Positions 48,350 to 56,741 are shown, counted from the first letter of the stretch. The stretch: DNA of 64,000 nt from Belnapia sp. F-4-1 (GCF_000802185.1 NZ_KN676113.1:778581-842580); one strand, 5' to 3'. The notes: a model not told the origin generated them from the sequence alone. Made by a program: numbers and translations.

Positions 48350-48450
48350 ACGGCGGGTCACCATTCGTCCATTATCATGCCGCATCGGCCTAAAGGGGCC
48401 ACCCGTCGGCAAGACGCCGATCTCTGCCATCAGAACGCAGGAATCAGCCC

Positions 48451-49656
48451 ATGTCCGGCACCGTCACGCTTGGAAACTCCTCCAACATCATCACCCTCGG
48501 CAGCTTCGACAGCCTGATCGGTGGAACCGGCAACGACCTTGTCACGGTGACTGGCGCGATCTCCGGCGGCACCGTCAACCTCGGCGCCGGCATTGACCGG
48601 CTGATGCTGGGTGATGGCGGCTACACGCTGACCGTATCCAACACCGAGACCATCATCGGCGGCACCGGCGACGACGACGTCACCCTCGGCGCCGCCATCT
48701 CCGGCGCCAGCATCAGCCTCGGCGCCGGCACCGACAGCCTGACGCTCGCCAACGCCGCCAACGCCCTCACCCTCGCCGGCGTCGAGACCGTCACCGGCGG
48801 CTCCCTCGCCGACGCCATCACCTTCTCCGCCGCCATCTCCGGCGCCAGCATCAGCCTCGGCGCCGGCCTCGACAGGCTCACCCTGTCCGGCGCAGGCGCC
48901 AACACCGTCACCGTCACCGGCACCGAGACCATCATCGGCGGCACCGGCGACGACGACGTCACCCTCGGCGCCGCCATCTCCGGCGCCAGCATCAGCCTCG
49001 GCGCCGGCACCGACAGCCTGACCCTGGCCAACGGCGCCAACACCCTCACCCTCGCCGGCATCGAGACCGTCACAGGCGGCACCGGCGCCGACGTCGTCAC
49101 CTTCAGCGCAGCCGTCTCCGGCGCCAGCATCGACCTCGGCGTTGGGACGGATCGGCTGACGCTTGCCCACGGCGCCAACTCGCTCACCACCACCAATGTC
49201 GAGGTCATTGCCGGCGGCAGCGGCACCGACGTCATCACGGTCACGGGCTCCGTCGCCGCCAGGATCACCGGTGGCGTCGGCAACGATACCTTGACCGGAG
49301 GCGACGGGGGCGACCAGATCAGCGGCGGGCTCGGCGCTGACGTGCTGACGGGCGGCGCCGGGCTGGATCGCTTCACTTACGGCTCGATGAACGACTCGCC
49401 CGTCACCGGCGGCGACACCATCACGGACTTCAGTCCGGCGAATGACCTGCTGGTCTTCACCGGCATGCTGACCGGCAACTTCACCTTCCTCGGTGCCGCC
49501 ACCCTCGCGGCGACAGGATCGACGCAGGCCCGCTTTGAGGACACGACCAAGGCCTTGCTCATCGATCTCGGCGGCGACGGCAACGCCGACATGAAGATCA
49601 CCCTGACCGGCGTGAACCTCGCCGATCTGGACCACGGTGCCTTCCTCTGGCTGTGA
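48451..49656 (+). CDS. RTX-like secreted repeat protein
   Basis: A 401-residue protein without an N-terminal signal. From residue 20 it is made of 46/47-residue modules, each with GGTGDDDVTL-like and GASISLGAGTDSLTLAN-like strands, very rich in serine, threonine and glycine. Nonapeptide RTX-type calcium sites (GGVGNDTLTGGDGGDQISGG) come near 270-310. A C-terminal domain ends DLDHGAFLWL, as in type I secretion substrates. No secretion genes are nearby. It probably folds as a parallel beta-roll after export. The preceding glycosyltransferase-like and methyltransferase genes may modify its serines and threonines (inference). Confidence 0.85.
   Translation: MSGTVTLGNSSNIITLGSFDSLIGGTGNDLVTVTGAISGGTVNLGAGIDRLMLGDGGYTLTVSNTETIIGGTGDDDVTLGAAISGASISLGAGTDSLTLANAANALTLAGVETVTGGSLADAITFSAAISGASISLGAGLDRLTLSGAGANTVTVTGTETIIGGTGDDDVTLGAAISGASISLGAGTDSLTLANGANTLTLAGIETVTGGTGADVVTFSAAVSGASIDLGVGTDRLTLAHGANSLTTTNVEVIAGGSGTDVITVTGSVAARITGGVGNDTLTGGDGGDQISGGLGADVLTGGAGLDRFTYGSMNDSPVTGGDTITDFSPANDLLVFTGMLTGNFTFLGAATLAATGSTQARFEDTTKALLIDLGGDGNADMKITLTGVNLADLDHGAFLWL
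48646..49204 (+). repeat. Tandem 46/47-codon repeats in the RTX-like gene
   Basis: Four consecutive modules alternate between 46 and 47 codons. Modules 1 and 3 (from 48646 and 48925) are nearly identical in DNA over about 95 bases and lie exactly 279 bases apart, so a two-module unit was duplicated recently. Modules 2 and 4 are more divergent. Confidence 0.88.
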
Positions 49657-49660
49657 GGGG

Positions 49661-50578
49661 TTACTTCCCCTCGGCCAGGATCCGCCGGCAATGGTCGAGC
49701 GCAGCCCCGATCAGGTTGTCGCTCGCCTCCGGGGTGCGGAAGGCGGCATGGGAAGTGAGGGTCGCATTCTCCAGGCGGGCCAGCGGATGGCCCGCCGGCA
49801 GCGGCTCCTCGGTGAAGACATCGAGGCCCGCATGGCCCAGATGCCCGGCCTCCAGCGCCGAAGCCAGGGCCATCTCATCAACAATGGCGCCGCGGGCGGT
49901 ATTCACCAGGATCGCCCCCGGCTTCATCTGCGCCAGCCGCTCGCGGGACAGGAAGCCTCGGGTTTCATCGTTCAGCAGCAGGTGCAGCGAAACCACGTCG
50001 CTCTCCGCCAGCAGCTGCTCGAGCGGGACGAACTCCACCCCCGGCATCGATTTGGCCGAGCGGTTCCAGGCGATCACCTTCATCCCGATGCCGGCGCAGA
50101 GCCGCGCCATCTCGGCGCCGATCCCCCCCACCCCGATCAGCCCGACCGTCTTGCCGGTGAGCTGGGTGCCCACCACCCGCGGCCAGCCGCCGGCGCGGAT
50201 GGCGCCGTCCATATGTGCCGTCTTGCGCGCCGCGTCCCACATCAGGGCAAAGGCCATCTCCGCCACCGCGGTGTCGCCATAGCCCTTGATGATGTGGACG
50301 GTGACGCCGAGCGCCTCAAGCTCCTCCGGGTTCATGTAGCTGCGTGCGCCGGTGCCGAGGAAGACGATGTGCTTCAGCTCCGGGCACTGCTTCACGATCT
50401 CGGTCGGGAAGGGCGTGTGGTCGTCGATGGCAATCTGGTAGCCGGCTAGCAGCCGCGGCAGGTCGGCCGCCTTGATCTCGGGGTCGTGGTGGATGGTGAC
50501 CTCCGGGTCGCCCGGGCGCAGCAGCCGCTCGGTCACCGCCGCGAGCGACGGGTTGGCATCGACGAATAAGGCGCGCAT
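49661..50578 (-). CDS. D-2-hydroxyacid dehydrogenase
   Basis: A 305-residue NAD(P)-dependent enzyme of the D-isomer family. The Rossmann motif is VGLIGVGGIGAEMARLCAG. Catalytic residues are kept: arginine in NTARGAIVDE, glutamate in DVFTEEPLP and histidine in LTSHAAF. It may act on glyoxylate, phosphoglycerate-like or other 2-oxoacids; the shorter N-terminus argues against a full SerA. ATG 50578 is family-typical. It is convergent with the RTX-like gene, with four bases between the stops. Confidence 0.9.
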   Translation of the reverse strand: MRALFVDANPSLAAVTERLLRPGDPEVTIHHDPEIKAADLPRLLAGYQIAIDDHTPFPTEIVKQCPELKHIVFLGTGARSYMNPEELEALGVTVHIIKGYGDTAVAEMAFALMWDAARKTAHMDGAIRAGGWPRVVGTQLTGKTVGLIGVGGIGAEMARLCAGIGMKVIAWNRSAKSMPGVEFVPLEQLLAESDVVSLHLLLNDETRGFLSRERLAQMKPGAILVNTARGAIVDEMALASALEAGHLGHAGLDVFTEEPLPAGHPLARLENATLTSHAAFRTPEASDNLIGAALDHCRRILAEGK

Positions 50579-50715
50579 GGCAGTACCCCCGGCAGATCCG
50601 ATGCGTGGCATCGTAACGCGGGGTGGCGAGAGGTCCAGCCTCAGCGCCCGGTGGGCGGCAGGCTCGTCAGGTCAGGCGGCCACCTTGCCGCCATAGGCTT
50701 GCAGCATCTGCGCCA

Positions 50716-51051
50716 TCACCCCTCGATTCCGCCGCCGGCCGCGGCCTGGCCGCCCTCCTGCGCGCCGAGCAGCGCCAACATCCCCTCCGCACCCAATGCC
50801 GGCCGGCTGCCGCCATGATGCTGGTGCGGCCGGGCCTTCGCCATCTCGGCCGCGCTGAGCTTGCCGTCGCCATTGGAATCGAAGGCCTTGAAGGCGGCAT
50901 CCATTGCCCCCGTCGCGGCAGAAGCCGCCGGCTTGCCCAGGGCCTGGAACTCGGCGAGCGAGATGCTTCCATCACGGTCCTTGTCGGCGCGGCTGAACAT
51001 CTGCTGGATCAGGGCGGCGTTGCCCGCGCTGCCCGGGCTTGAAATCTGCAT
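50716..51051 (-). CDS. EF-hand protein, probably frameshifted at its 3' end
   Basis: A 111-residue product with two canonical EF-hands: D23-E34 (DKDRDGSISLAEF) and D58-E69 (DSNGDGKLSAAEM). No signal peptide is visible. The reading frame ends at TGA 50716 after a glycine-rich tail. In another frame the DNA continues VMAQMLQAYGGKVAA and stops at 50672. That ending is typical for this group of alphaproteobacterial EF-hand proteins, so the last part seems to have been moved out of frame by a small indel in the GC-rich stretch near 50720-50750. It could be real or a sequence error. Confidence 0.72.
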   Translation of the reverse strand: MQISSPGSAGNAALIQQMFSRADKDRDGSISLAEFQALGKPAASAATGAMDAAFKAFDSNGDGKLSAAEMAKARPHQHHGGSRPALGAEGMLALLGAQEGGQAAAGGGIEG

Positions 51052-51126
51052 CCTCTGCGAACCCCCGCTGCCGCCGGCCCCATGCCGATCCGCAGTGGCA
51101 GCCTGCAGAGCATCCGGCGTGCCAAC

Positions 51127-52035
51127 TCAGCCGAGACGCACTACCATCAGCTCATGCTTGTTGTGCGCGCCGTGGAAGACCATCGCGCCGGGAATGGCCG
51201 CGAATTCGGCCGCCGCCGCATGGTCCGTCTCGCCCTGGAACTTGATGGTGCAGCAGATATTCCGCACCCGCCCCGCCTCCAGCCAGCGCCGCACCAGGGC
51301 CAGCAGCCGCTGCGGATAGCAGATCACGTCGCTGAACAGCCAATCGACCGGCGCCATCTGCTGCGGGTCAAGGCCGAAGGCGCTCTCCTGCCGCATGGTG
51401 ACGCCCGGCAGCGCCGCGACCGCCGGGTCGAGCGGCGCCTTGTCCACCGCCGTCACCTGCGCGCGGAGCTGCGCCAGCGCCCAGGTCCATCCCCCCGGCG
51501 AGGCACCGAGATCGAGGCAGGTCTCGCCCGGCAGCGGCCAGCGCCCGGCGCGGGTCAGCGCCTCCCAGAGCTTGAGATAGGCCCGGCTCGGCGGCCCCTC
51601 CCGGTCCTCGACGAATTGCACCGCGCCGTTGACGAAGGGGCTGGTCTTTGTCGCACTCAGCAGCATCCGGTCCGGCGCCAGCAAGGTCCAGGCGCCGAGA
51701 TGCCCCGTAGGCGCCGCTTCGGGGAAGCGCAACGGCCGTGCCTTCACCGGCGGCAGCCGCTCGGCGATCAGCGCGGCCCGGCGATGCTGGCCATGGGCAT
51801 AGAGCGCCCAGTTCCGCTGGATAGCCCGTAGCGCATCCGCCGCCGCCTTCACCGAAGGGGCCGGCACCTCCTCCGGCGCCGTCCAGGTCTCGAGCGCCCA
51901 GGCCAGGCTCAGCGGCGCCTCCGGCGACAGGGCGAGGCGTCCATGCCAGGCGCTGATGCTGCCGCCAGCCAGGCGCAGCTCCTCGGCCAGTTCCGCCTCG
52001 AAGCCCTCGGCCGCGAGATAGGCCGCCCCGGTCAC
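51127..52035 (-). CDS. RlmM-like SAM-dependent rRNA methyltransferase
   Basis: A 302-residue protein related to RlmM, which 2'-O-methylates C2498 of 23S rRNA. The SAM-binding motif is CLDLGASPGGWTWALAQL, as in RlmM and the FtsJ/RrmJ fold. Catalytic-type lysines and acidic residues are visible in SATKTSPF, TAVDKAPLD and CCTIKFQGE. The N-terminal part is shorter than in E. coli RlmM. It starts with GTG, overlapping the stop of the DUF423 gene (GTGA). The precise rRNA site cannot be predicted. Confidence 0.82.
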   Translation of the reverse strand: MTGAAYLAAEGFEAELAEELRLAGGSISAWHGRLALSPEAPLSLAWALETWTAPEEVPAPSVKAAADALRAIQRNWALYAHGQHRRAALIAERLPPVKARPLRFPEAAPTGHLGAWTLLAPDRMLLSATKTSPFVNGAVQFVEDREGPPSRAYLKLWEALTRAGRWPLPGETCLDLGASPGGWTWALAQLRAQVTAVDKAPLDPAVAALPGVTMRQESAFGLDPQQMAPVDWLFSDVICYPQRLLALVRRWLEAGRVRNICCTIKFQGETDHAAAAEFAAIPGAMVFHGAHNKHELMVVRLG

Positions 52036-52400
52036 CGTCGGACCAGCGCCGAGAGGCCGAGCAGCGCCCAGCCCGCCATCAACGTCATGCCCCCAACCGG
52101 CGCCACCGACCCGAGCGAGACGCCGCCGATCGCCACGGCATAGACTCCGCCGCAGAACAGGATCAGCCCGAGCGCGAAGCCCGCCCCGGCGAGATGCGCC
52201 AGCACCCCGCGATGCCGTTCCGCCCAGAGGCCGGTGGCCAACAGGGCCAGCGCATGCCAGCCCTGCATCTGGATGCCGTTCGCCAGCATGCCGAGCCGCG
52301 CCGGGTCGAGCCGGGCCGGCGCCCCATGGGCGGCCCAGGCCGCGAGGCCGACGGCGGTGAGCCCGGCGACGGCGCCCAGGGCAATCCAGAGACGATGCAT
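52032..52400 (-). CDS. DUF423 small membrane protein
   Basis: A 122-residue protein with four membrane helices. Typical DUF423 features are WIALGAVAGLTAVGLAAWAA plus AHG, the GMLANGIQMQGWHALALLA segment and FCGGVYAVAIGG. The family is widespread but without known function. It sits 10 bases downstream of nfi and overlaps the rRNA methyltransferase start, so nfi, DUF423 and the methyltransferase form one operon. Confidence 0.92.
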   Translation of the reverse strand: MHRLWIALGAVAGLTAVGLAAWAAHGAPARLDPARLGMLANGIQMQGWHALALLATGLWAERHRGVLAHLAGAGFALGLILFCGGVYAVAIGGVSLGSVAPVGGMTLMAGWALLGLSALVRR

Positions 52401-52410
52401 GGGGCGCGGT

Positions 52411-53121
52411 CTACTCCGACGCCTCCGGCTTGGCGACCCCATGCGCCCGCCGCGCGGCATTCGCCGCCAGATGCGCCTGCCGCGTCGGCTCCGGCAGCCG
52501 GTAGCCGGTGCCGCAGCGCTGCACCCACTCCACCGCCGCCGCCGGCGAGACCCGGTGGCCGGGCGAGATGTAAAGCGGGTTGGACCGGCGCCGCGTCCGC
52601 AGCACCGTGCCCAGTGCCCGCCCCTTCCAGGCCAGCGGCACCGCCGCTCCCGGCTCAGCCCCCAGCTCACCCTCGGGCCGCCCGACCAGCGGCGACTTGG
52701 CGACGCCGATGCTCGGCACATCGAGCACCACCCCGAGATGCGAGGCGATCCCCAGCCCCCGCGGATGCGCCACCCCATGCCCATCCACCAGCACCAGGTC
52801 CGGCCGCTCGCCAAGCGTCGCCCAGGCCTCCAGCAGCGCCGGCACCTCGCGGAAGCCGAGGAAGCCCGGGATATAGGGCATCGTCGCCCGCCGCACCGCC
52901 GAGGCGCTCGCCACCACCTCGAGCCCCGGCCAGGTAAGCACCACCACGGCGGCGAAGATGAGGTTCTCCGGATCGAAGCGGGTATTGCTGATATCGACAC
53001 CGCCGATCCGCCGTACCGGGCCGAGCGCATCCTCCGTCACCACCCGCGCGGCGAGCGCCACCTGCGCCGCACGGGCGGTGGCGAGGTCGGGCGGGTCGAT
53101 CCAGTCGGGCGGCAGGTCCAT
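52411..53121 (-). CDS. nfi: Endonuclease V
   Basis: A 236-residue nuclease that cuts DNA near deoxyinosine, a product of adenine deamination. The metal-binding aspartate is in RIGGVDISN, the strand-separating wedge is PYIPGFLGFRE and the second acidic motif is LVDGHGVAHPRGLGIASHLG, all intact. The C-terminal RRSNPLYISPGHRVS is also typical. It is the first gene of an operon with DUF423. The zinc receptor gene ends 20 bases upstream in the same direction. Confidence 0.95.
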   Translation of the reverse strand: MDLPPDWIDPPDLATARAAQVALAARVVTEDALGPVRRIGGVDISNTRFDPENLIFAAVVVLTWPGLEVVASASAVRRATMPYIPGFLGFREVPALLEAWATLGERPDLVLVDGHGVAHPRGLGIASHLGVVLDVPSIGVAKSPLVGRPEGELGAEPGAAVPLAWKGRALGTVLRTRRRSNPLYISPGHRVSPAAAVEWVQRCGTGYRLPEPTRQAHLAANAARRAHGVAKPEASE

Positions 53122-53140
53122 GGGGCGGATACGCCCGGAC

Positions 53141-54019
53141 TCAGGGCCGGGTTGCCCCCAGCATGGCCGGGACCAGCAGGCCGAGGTTGTGCCGCATCAT
53201 CGCCTCATAGGTCGGCGCCGGCCCATCCGCGGCCGAAAGGGTATCGGCATAGAGCCGCCCCCGCACCGCGATGCCCGCATCCCGCGCCAGCCGCTCCATC
53301 ACCGCCTGGCTGCCCTGCCCCTCGATGAAGACAGCCGAAACCCGTTCCGCCCGGATCTGCCGGATCAGCGCCGCCACCTGCGCCGCCGAGGGCTGCGCAT
53401 TGGGCGCGATGCCCTGCGGCGCCAGCACCCGCACGCCGTAGCGCGCGGCGAAGTAATCGAAGGCCTCATGGCTGGTGACGAGTACCCGCCGCTCCGGCGG
53501 CACCCGCGCGATCTCGCCCAGCACCCAGGCATCGAGCGCCGCGAGCCGCGCGTCATACTCCGCTGCCCGCACCGCCCCCGCTGGCAGCACCCCGCCTAGC
53601 CCGCGCGCGATGCCTGCGGCATAGCTTCGCGCCCGCGCCACATCCTGCCAGGCATGCGGATCGGTGCCGCGGGCCGCGATGCCTTCGCTCGCCGTCACCA
53701 TCCTGCCGCGATAGCCCGTGCTCCGCAGCAGCCGGTCCAGCCAGGGCTCGAAGCCCAGCCCGTTGCGGATGACGAGCGCCGCCCCCTCGATCGCCCGCGC
53801 CTCCGAGGGCCTTAGCTGGAAGACATGCGCATCCGTCTCCGGCCCGGCCAGCACCCGGAGCTCCACCGCATCCCCGGCCAGCTGCCGGGCCATGTCGCCG
53901 AGGATGGAGAAGGAGGCGACCACCACCGGTCGCCCTTCTGGTCGCCCTTGCGCGCGACCTCTCCCCGGCAGCAGGAGGGCGGGCAGGGTGAGCACGGCAC
54001 GGCGGGGAGCTGGGACCAT
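53141..54019 (-). CDS. znuA: Zinc/manganese-type ABC receptor (ZnuA/TroA family), orphan
   Basis: A 292-residue periplasmic metal-binding protein. A signal peptide precedes the mature start near residue 24. Metal ligands are visible as histidines in ETDAHVFQL, GTDPHAWQD and TSHEAFDYF, and an aspartate in YADTLSA. The histidine-rich loop of typical ZnuA is absent. No znuB or znuC lies nearby. ATG 54019 directly abuts a Zur-like palindrome, which implies a leaderless message or a later start (a GTG eight codons downstream is possible). Zinc is favoured over manganese because of that palindrome. Confidence 0.85.
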   Translation of the reverse strand: MVPAPRRAVLTLPALLLPGRGRAQGRPEGRPVVVASFSILGDMARQLAGDAVELRVLAGPETDAHVFQLRPSEARAIEGAALVIRNGLGFEPWLDRLLRSTGYRGRMVTASEGIAARGTDPHAWQDVARARSYAAGIARGLGGVLPAGAVRAAEYDARLAALDAWVLGEIARVPPERRVLVTSHEAFDYFAARYGVRVLAPQGIAPNAQPSAAQVAALIRQIRAERVSAVFIEGQGSQAVMERLARDAGIAVRGRLYADTLSAADGPAPTYEAMMRHNLGLLVPAMLGATRP

Positions 54020-54034
54020 TGTTATAATATAACA
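54020..54034. promoter_or_regulatory. Zur-like operator palindrome
   Basis: TGTTATAATATAACA is a perfect 15-base palindrome around a central A. It matches the GTTATNNNATAAC core described for Zur boxes in alphaproteobacteria. It lies in an AT-rich island in otherwise GC-rich DNA and touches the predicted znuA start codon, so bound Zur would block transcription directly. The divergent gene at 54150 is 115 bases away and might also be affected. Confidence 0.7.
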
Positions 54035-54149
54035 CCCAGATCGGGGATTGTCATCCGATTGCCGTGGATTGCATCTCCCGCGTTGGCGAAGCGCCCCCGA
54101 CCGCCGATATTGGTCGGAAGGACACCACCCCACCGAACGGAAGGCATGC

Positions 54150-55124
54150 ATGGCATCCAGCGAATGGGAAATCCCGCCGGAATTGCAGCCGGACCCGACC
54201 GATCACGCCTTCGATCTGGACGTGGTGCTGCAATCCGTCGTCGGGGTGAAGGCGCTGGTTCCGCCGGATGCCTTCACCGCGCAGAGCCTGGGGACGGAGC
54301 GGGTCGGCAGCGGCGTCGTCATCCGGCCGGACGGCTTGATCGCCACCATCGGCTACATCGTGACCGAGGCGGAGAGCATCTGGCTCACCACGCATGACGG
54401 CCGTGCCATCCCTGGCCATGCCCTGGCCCATGATTTCGAGACGGGCTTCGGCCTGATCCAGGCGCTCGGCCGGCTCGACCTGCCGGCCCTGCCGCTCGAG
54501 TCGGGCGAGGCGCCACAGCCCGGCGATGTCGCCGTGCTGGCCAGCGCCGGCGGCCGCAAGCACGCGCTGCGCTGCACCATCGCCGCCCGGCAGGAATTCG
54601 CCGGCTACTGGGAGTACATGCTGGAGGAGGCGCTGTTCACCGCCCCCGCCCATCCTTCCTGGGGCGGCGCGGGGCTGATCGGCGGCGACGGGCGGCTGAT
54701 GGGCATCGGCTCCCTCGTCATGCAGCAGCAGGACGGCAAGGGGCGCCGCGTCGATCTCAACATGGTCGTCCCCGCCAGCCTGCTGCCCCCGGTGCTGGAC
54801 GACCTGCTCAACTACGGCCGCCCCAACCGCCCGGCGCGGCCCTGGCTCGGCCTCTATGCCGGGGAGGACGAGGAGGGCGTGCTGGTTTCCTCCACCGCCC
54901 GCAACGGCCCGGCGCAAAAGGCCGGGCTGCTGGAGGGCGACCGGCTGGTCTCGGTCGGCGGCCAGCAGGTCTCCGACCTCGCCAGCCTTTGGCGCGCGGT
55001 CTGGGCCTGCGGCTCGGCCGGGGCAAGGGTGCCGATGACCATCGCGCGGGAGGCGATGCCGCACGACCTCACCATCACCTCCATCGACCGGCGCGCCTTC
55101 CTCAAGCCGCCGCGCCTGCACTGA
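54150..55124 (+). CDS. HtrA-fold pseudoprotease with PDZ domain
   Basis: A 324-residue protein that follows the HtrA trypsin fold (GSGVVIRPDGLIATIGYIV) with a C-terminal PDZ domain (about 265-345, VLVSSTARNGPAQKAGLLEG). All three triad positions are replaced. Histidine is Y69 in IGYIV, aspartate is G99 in FETGFGLIQ, and serine is W171 in PSWGGAGL, where active enzymes have GNSGGP. No signal peptide is seen. It should bind rather than cut peptides. The start follows GGAAGGC. Its stop overlaps the start of the serine hydrolase gene (TGATG), so the two products are probably made together. Confidence 0.85.
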   Translation: MASSEWEIPPELQPDPTDHAFDLDVVLQSVVGVKALVPPDAFTAQSLGTERVGSGVVIRPDGLIATIGYIVTEAESIWLTTHDGRAIPGHALAHDFETGFGLIQALGRLDLPALPLESGEAPQPGDVAVLASAGGRKHALRCTIAARQEFAGYWEYMLEEALFTAPAHPSWGGAGLIGGDGRLMGIGSLVMQQQDGKGRRVDLNMVVPASLLPPVLDDLLNYGRPNRPARPWLGLYAGEDEEGVLVSSTARNGPAQKAGLLEGDRLVSVGGQQVSDLASLWRAVWACGSAGARVPMTIAREAMPHDLTITSIDRRAFLKPPRLH

Positions 55125-56701
55125 TGGCGGCGCTCGACGAGCTGGCGCTGCGCCGCCAGGCCCGCCGCCTGCTGGCGCCCTGGGACCGGCCCGGCTCGCC
55201 CGGCGCGACGCTCGGGCTGGTGCGGGAGGGCGCGCTGGTGCTCCATGAAAGCGCCGGCCTCGCCAGCCTTGAGCTCGGCGTGCCGATCGGGCCGGAGACC
55301 CGCTTCCGCGTGGCCTCGGTCAGCAAGCAATTCACCTGCGCGGCCATCCTGCTGCTGGCTGCCGAAGGGCGCCTTTCGGTCGGGGATTCCATTCACGACC
55401 ACCTGCCGGAACTGCCCGATCTCGGCACCCGCATCACCATCGACCAGCTGATGCACAACGTCTCCGGCCTGCGCGACATGCTGGAGCTGATGCGCCTCGG
55501 CGGCGCCGACCTTTCCCACCCCTGCCGCACCGAAGATCTGCTCGCCGCCATCGGCCGGCAGCGGGGCCTCAACTTCGCCCCCGGCACGCGCTTCCGCTAC
55601 TCCAACACCGGCTTCCTCCTGCTCGGCCGGATCGTCGAGCAGGTGGGCGGCGAGCCCTTCGGTGAATTCCTCGCCCGCCGCATCTTCACCCCGCTCGGCA
55701 TGACCCGCACCCGCCACACGCCGAGCATCGCCGAGGTCGTGCCCGGCCTCGCCACCGGCTACCTGCCGCAAGGCGAGGGCTTCCTCCGCGCGCAGCACGG
55801 CTTCCCGCTCGGCGGCGAGGGCGGCCTCGTCTCCTGCGTCGAGGATCTGGCGCTGTGGGACCGGAACTTCACCATCGGCCGCATCCCGGGCCTCGCCGAG
55901 GCGCTGGTGGCGCCCCTCCCCTTCGCCAATGGCCAGCCGAACCTCTACGCCCGCGGCCTGGAGGTGACGAGCTATCGCGGCCTCCGCACCGTGGACCATG
56001 GCGGCCTCTGGCCCGGCTACAAGACCTGCTTCCTCCGCGTGCCGGAGCGGGAGATGACGGTGATCGCCATCGCCAACCATGGCGGGATCGACACCCATGC
56101 CCTCGCCCATCGCCTGCTCGATGCGGCGCTGGAGGGCACGCCCGGCGTCCACCCCGTGCCGCCCATGCCCCGCCCCGACGGCCTCATCGGCCGCTGGGTC
56201 GCGCCGGAGAGCGGCACGACGGTCGAATTCGCCGAAGGGCCGACCGCGACGCAGCACGGCGTCCCCTTCCCCCTGGCGCCGACCGGCGATGGCCGCCTCG
56301 CCGCCATGCGCGGCGTCTTCCCCTTCACCGTCAGCTTGCCCGAGGGCGACAGCCTCACCCTCGAGACCGATGCCGGCACCCTCACCCGCTTCCACCGCGC
56401 CCCGGCCGAGGCCAGCCTGCCGGAGGGCCTAGCCGGCACCTGGCATTGCGAGGAATTGGGCGCCACCTGGACCATCGCGCCGGAGGAAGGCGGCCTCGCC
56501 GTTCAGGTCCGCGGCCCGGTCGCCAGCGCCGGCCCCTGGCCCCTGCAGGCGATCGCGGGCGACGCCTTCCGCATCCGCACGCCCGGCACGCTGTTCCAGG
56601 GCTGGGTCGATGCGCTGGCGGAGCGCGGCGCCGATGGCCGCATCGCTGCATTCACCGTGAATGGGGCACGAGCGAGCGGCCTGCGTTTCCTCCCCGCCTG
56701 A
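55124..56701 (+). CDS. Beta-lactamase-fold serine hydrolase (class C/DD-peptidase-like)
   Basis: A 525-residue enzyme. The catalytic domain (about 1-365) has SxxK as S65-V-S-K68, YxN as Y159-S-N161 and HGG at 292-294 in place of KTG, as in esterases and D-aminopeptidases of family S12. The C-terminal 160 residues form a small lipocalin-like beta domain. No signal peptide is visible, so it is likely cytoplasmic. It may be a D-aminopeptidase, amidase or esterase. Its start overlaps the stop of the pseudoprotease gene. The TPP enzyme gene starts 40 bases downstream. Confidence 0.87.
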   Translation: MAALDELALRRQARRLLAPWDRPGSPGATLGLVREGALVLHESAGLASLELGVPIGPETRFRVASVSKQFTCAAILLLAAEGRLSVGDSIHDHLPELPDLGTRITIDQLMHNVSGLRDMLELMRLGGADLSHPCRTEDLLAAIGRQRGLNFAPGTRFRYSNTGFLLLGRIVEQVGGEPFGEFLARRIFTPLGMTRTRHTPSIAEVVPGLATGYLPQGEGFLRAQHGFPLGGEGGLVSCVEDLALWDRNFTIGRIPGLAEALVAPLPFANGQPNLYARGLEVTSYRGLRTVDHGGLWPGYKTCFLRVPEREMTVIAIANHGGIDTHALAHRLLDAALEGTPGVHPVPPMPRPDGLIGRWVAPESGTTVEFAEGPTATQHGVPFPLAPTGDGRLAAMRGVFPFTVSLPEGDSLTLETDAGTLTRFHRAPAEASLPEGLAGTWHCEELGATWTIAPEEGGLAVQVRGPVASAGPWPLQAIAGDAFRIRTPGTLFQGWVDALAERGADGRIAAFTVNGARASGLRFLPA

Positions 56702-56741
56702 TCGCTGGCAGACTTCCTCCAAACCCGGAGGAAGCGGAAAC

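Noticed and set aside
48646-49204. CRISPR-like array
   Set aside because: The repeats are in frame, 138-141 bases long, without unique spacers, and code for a beta-roll protein.
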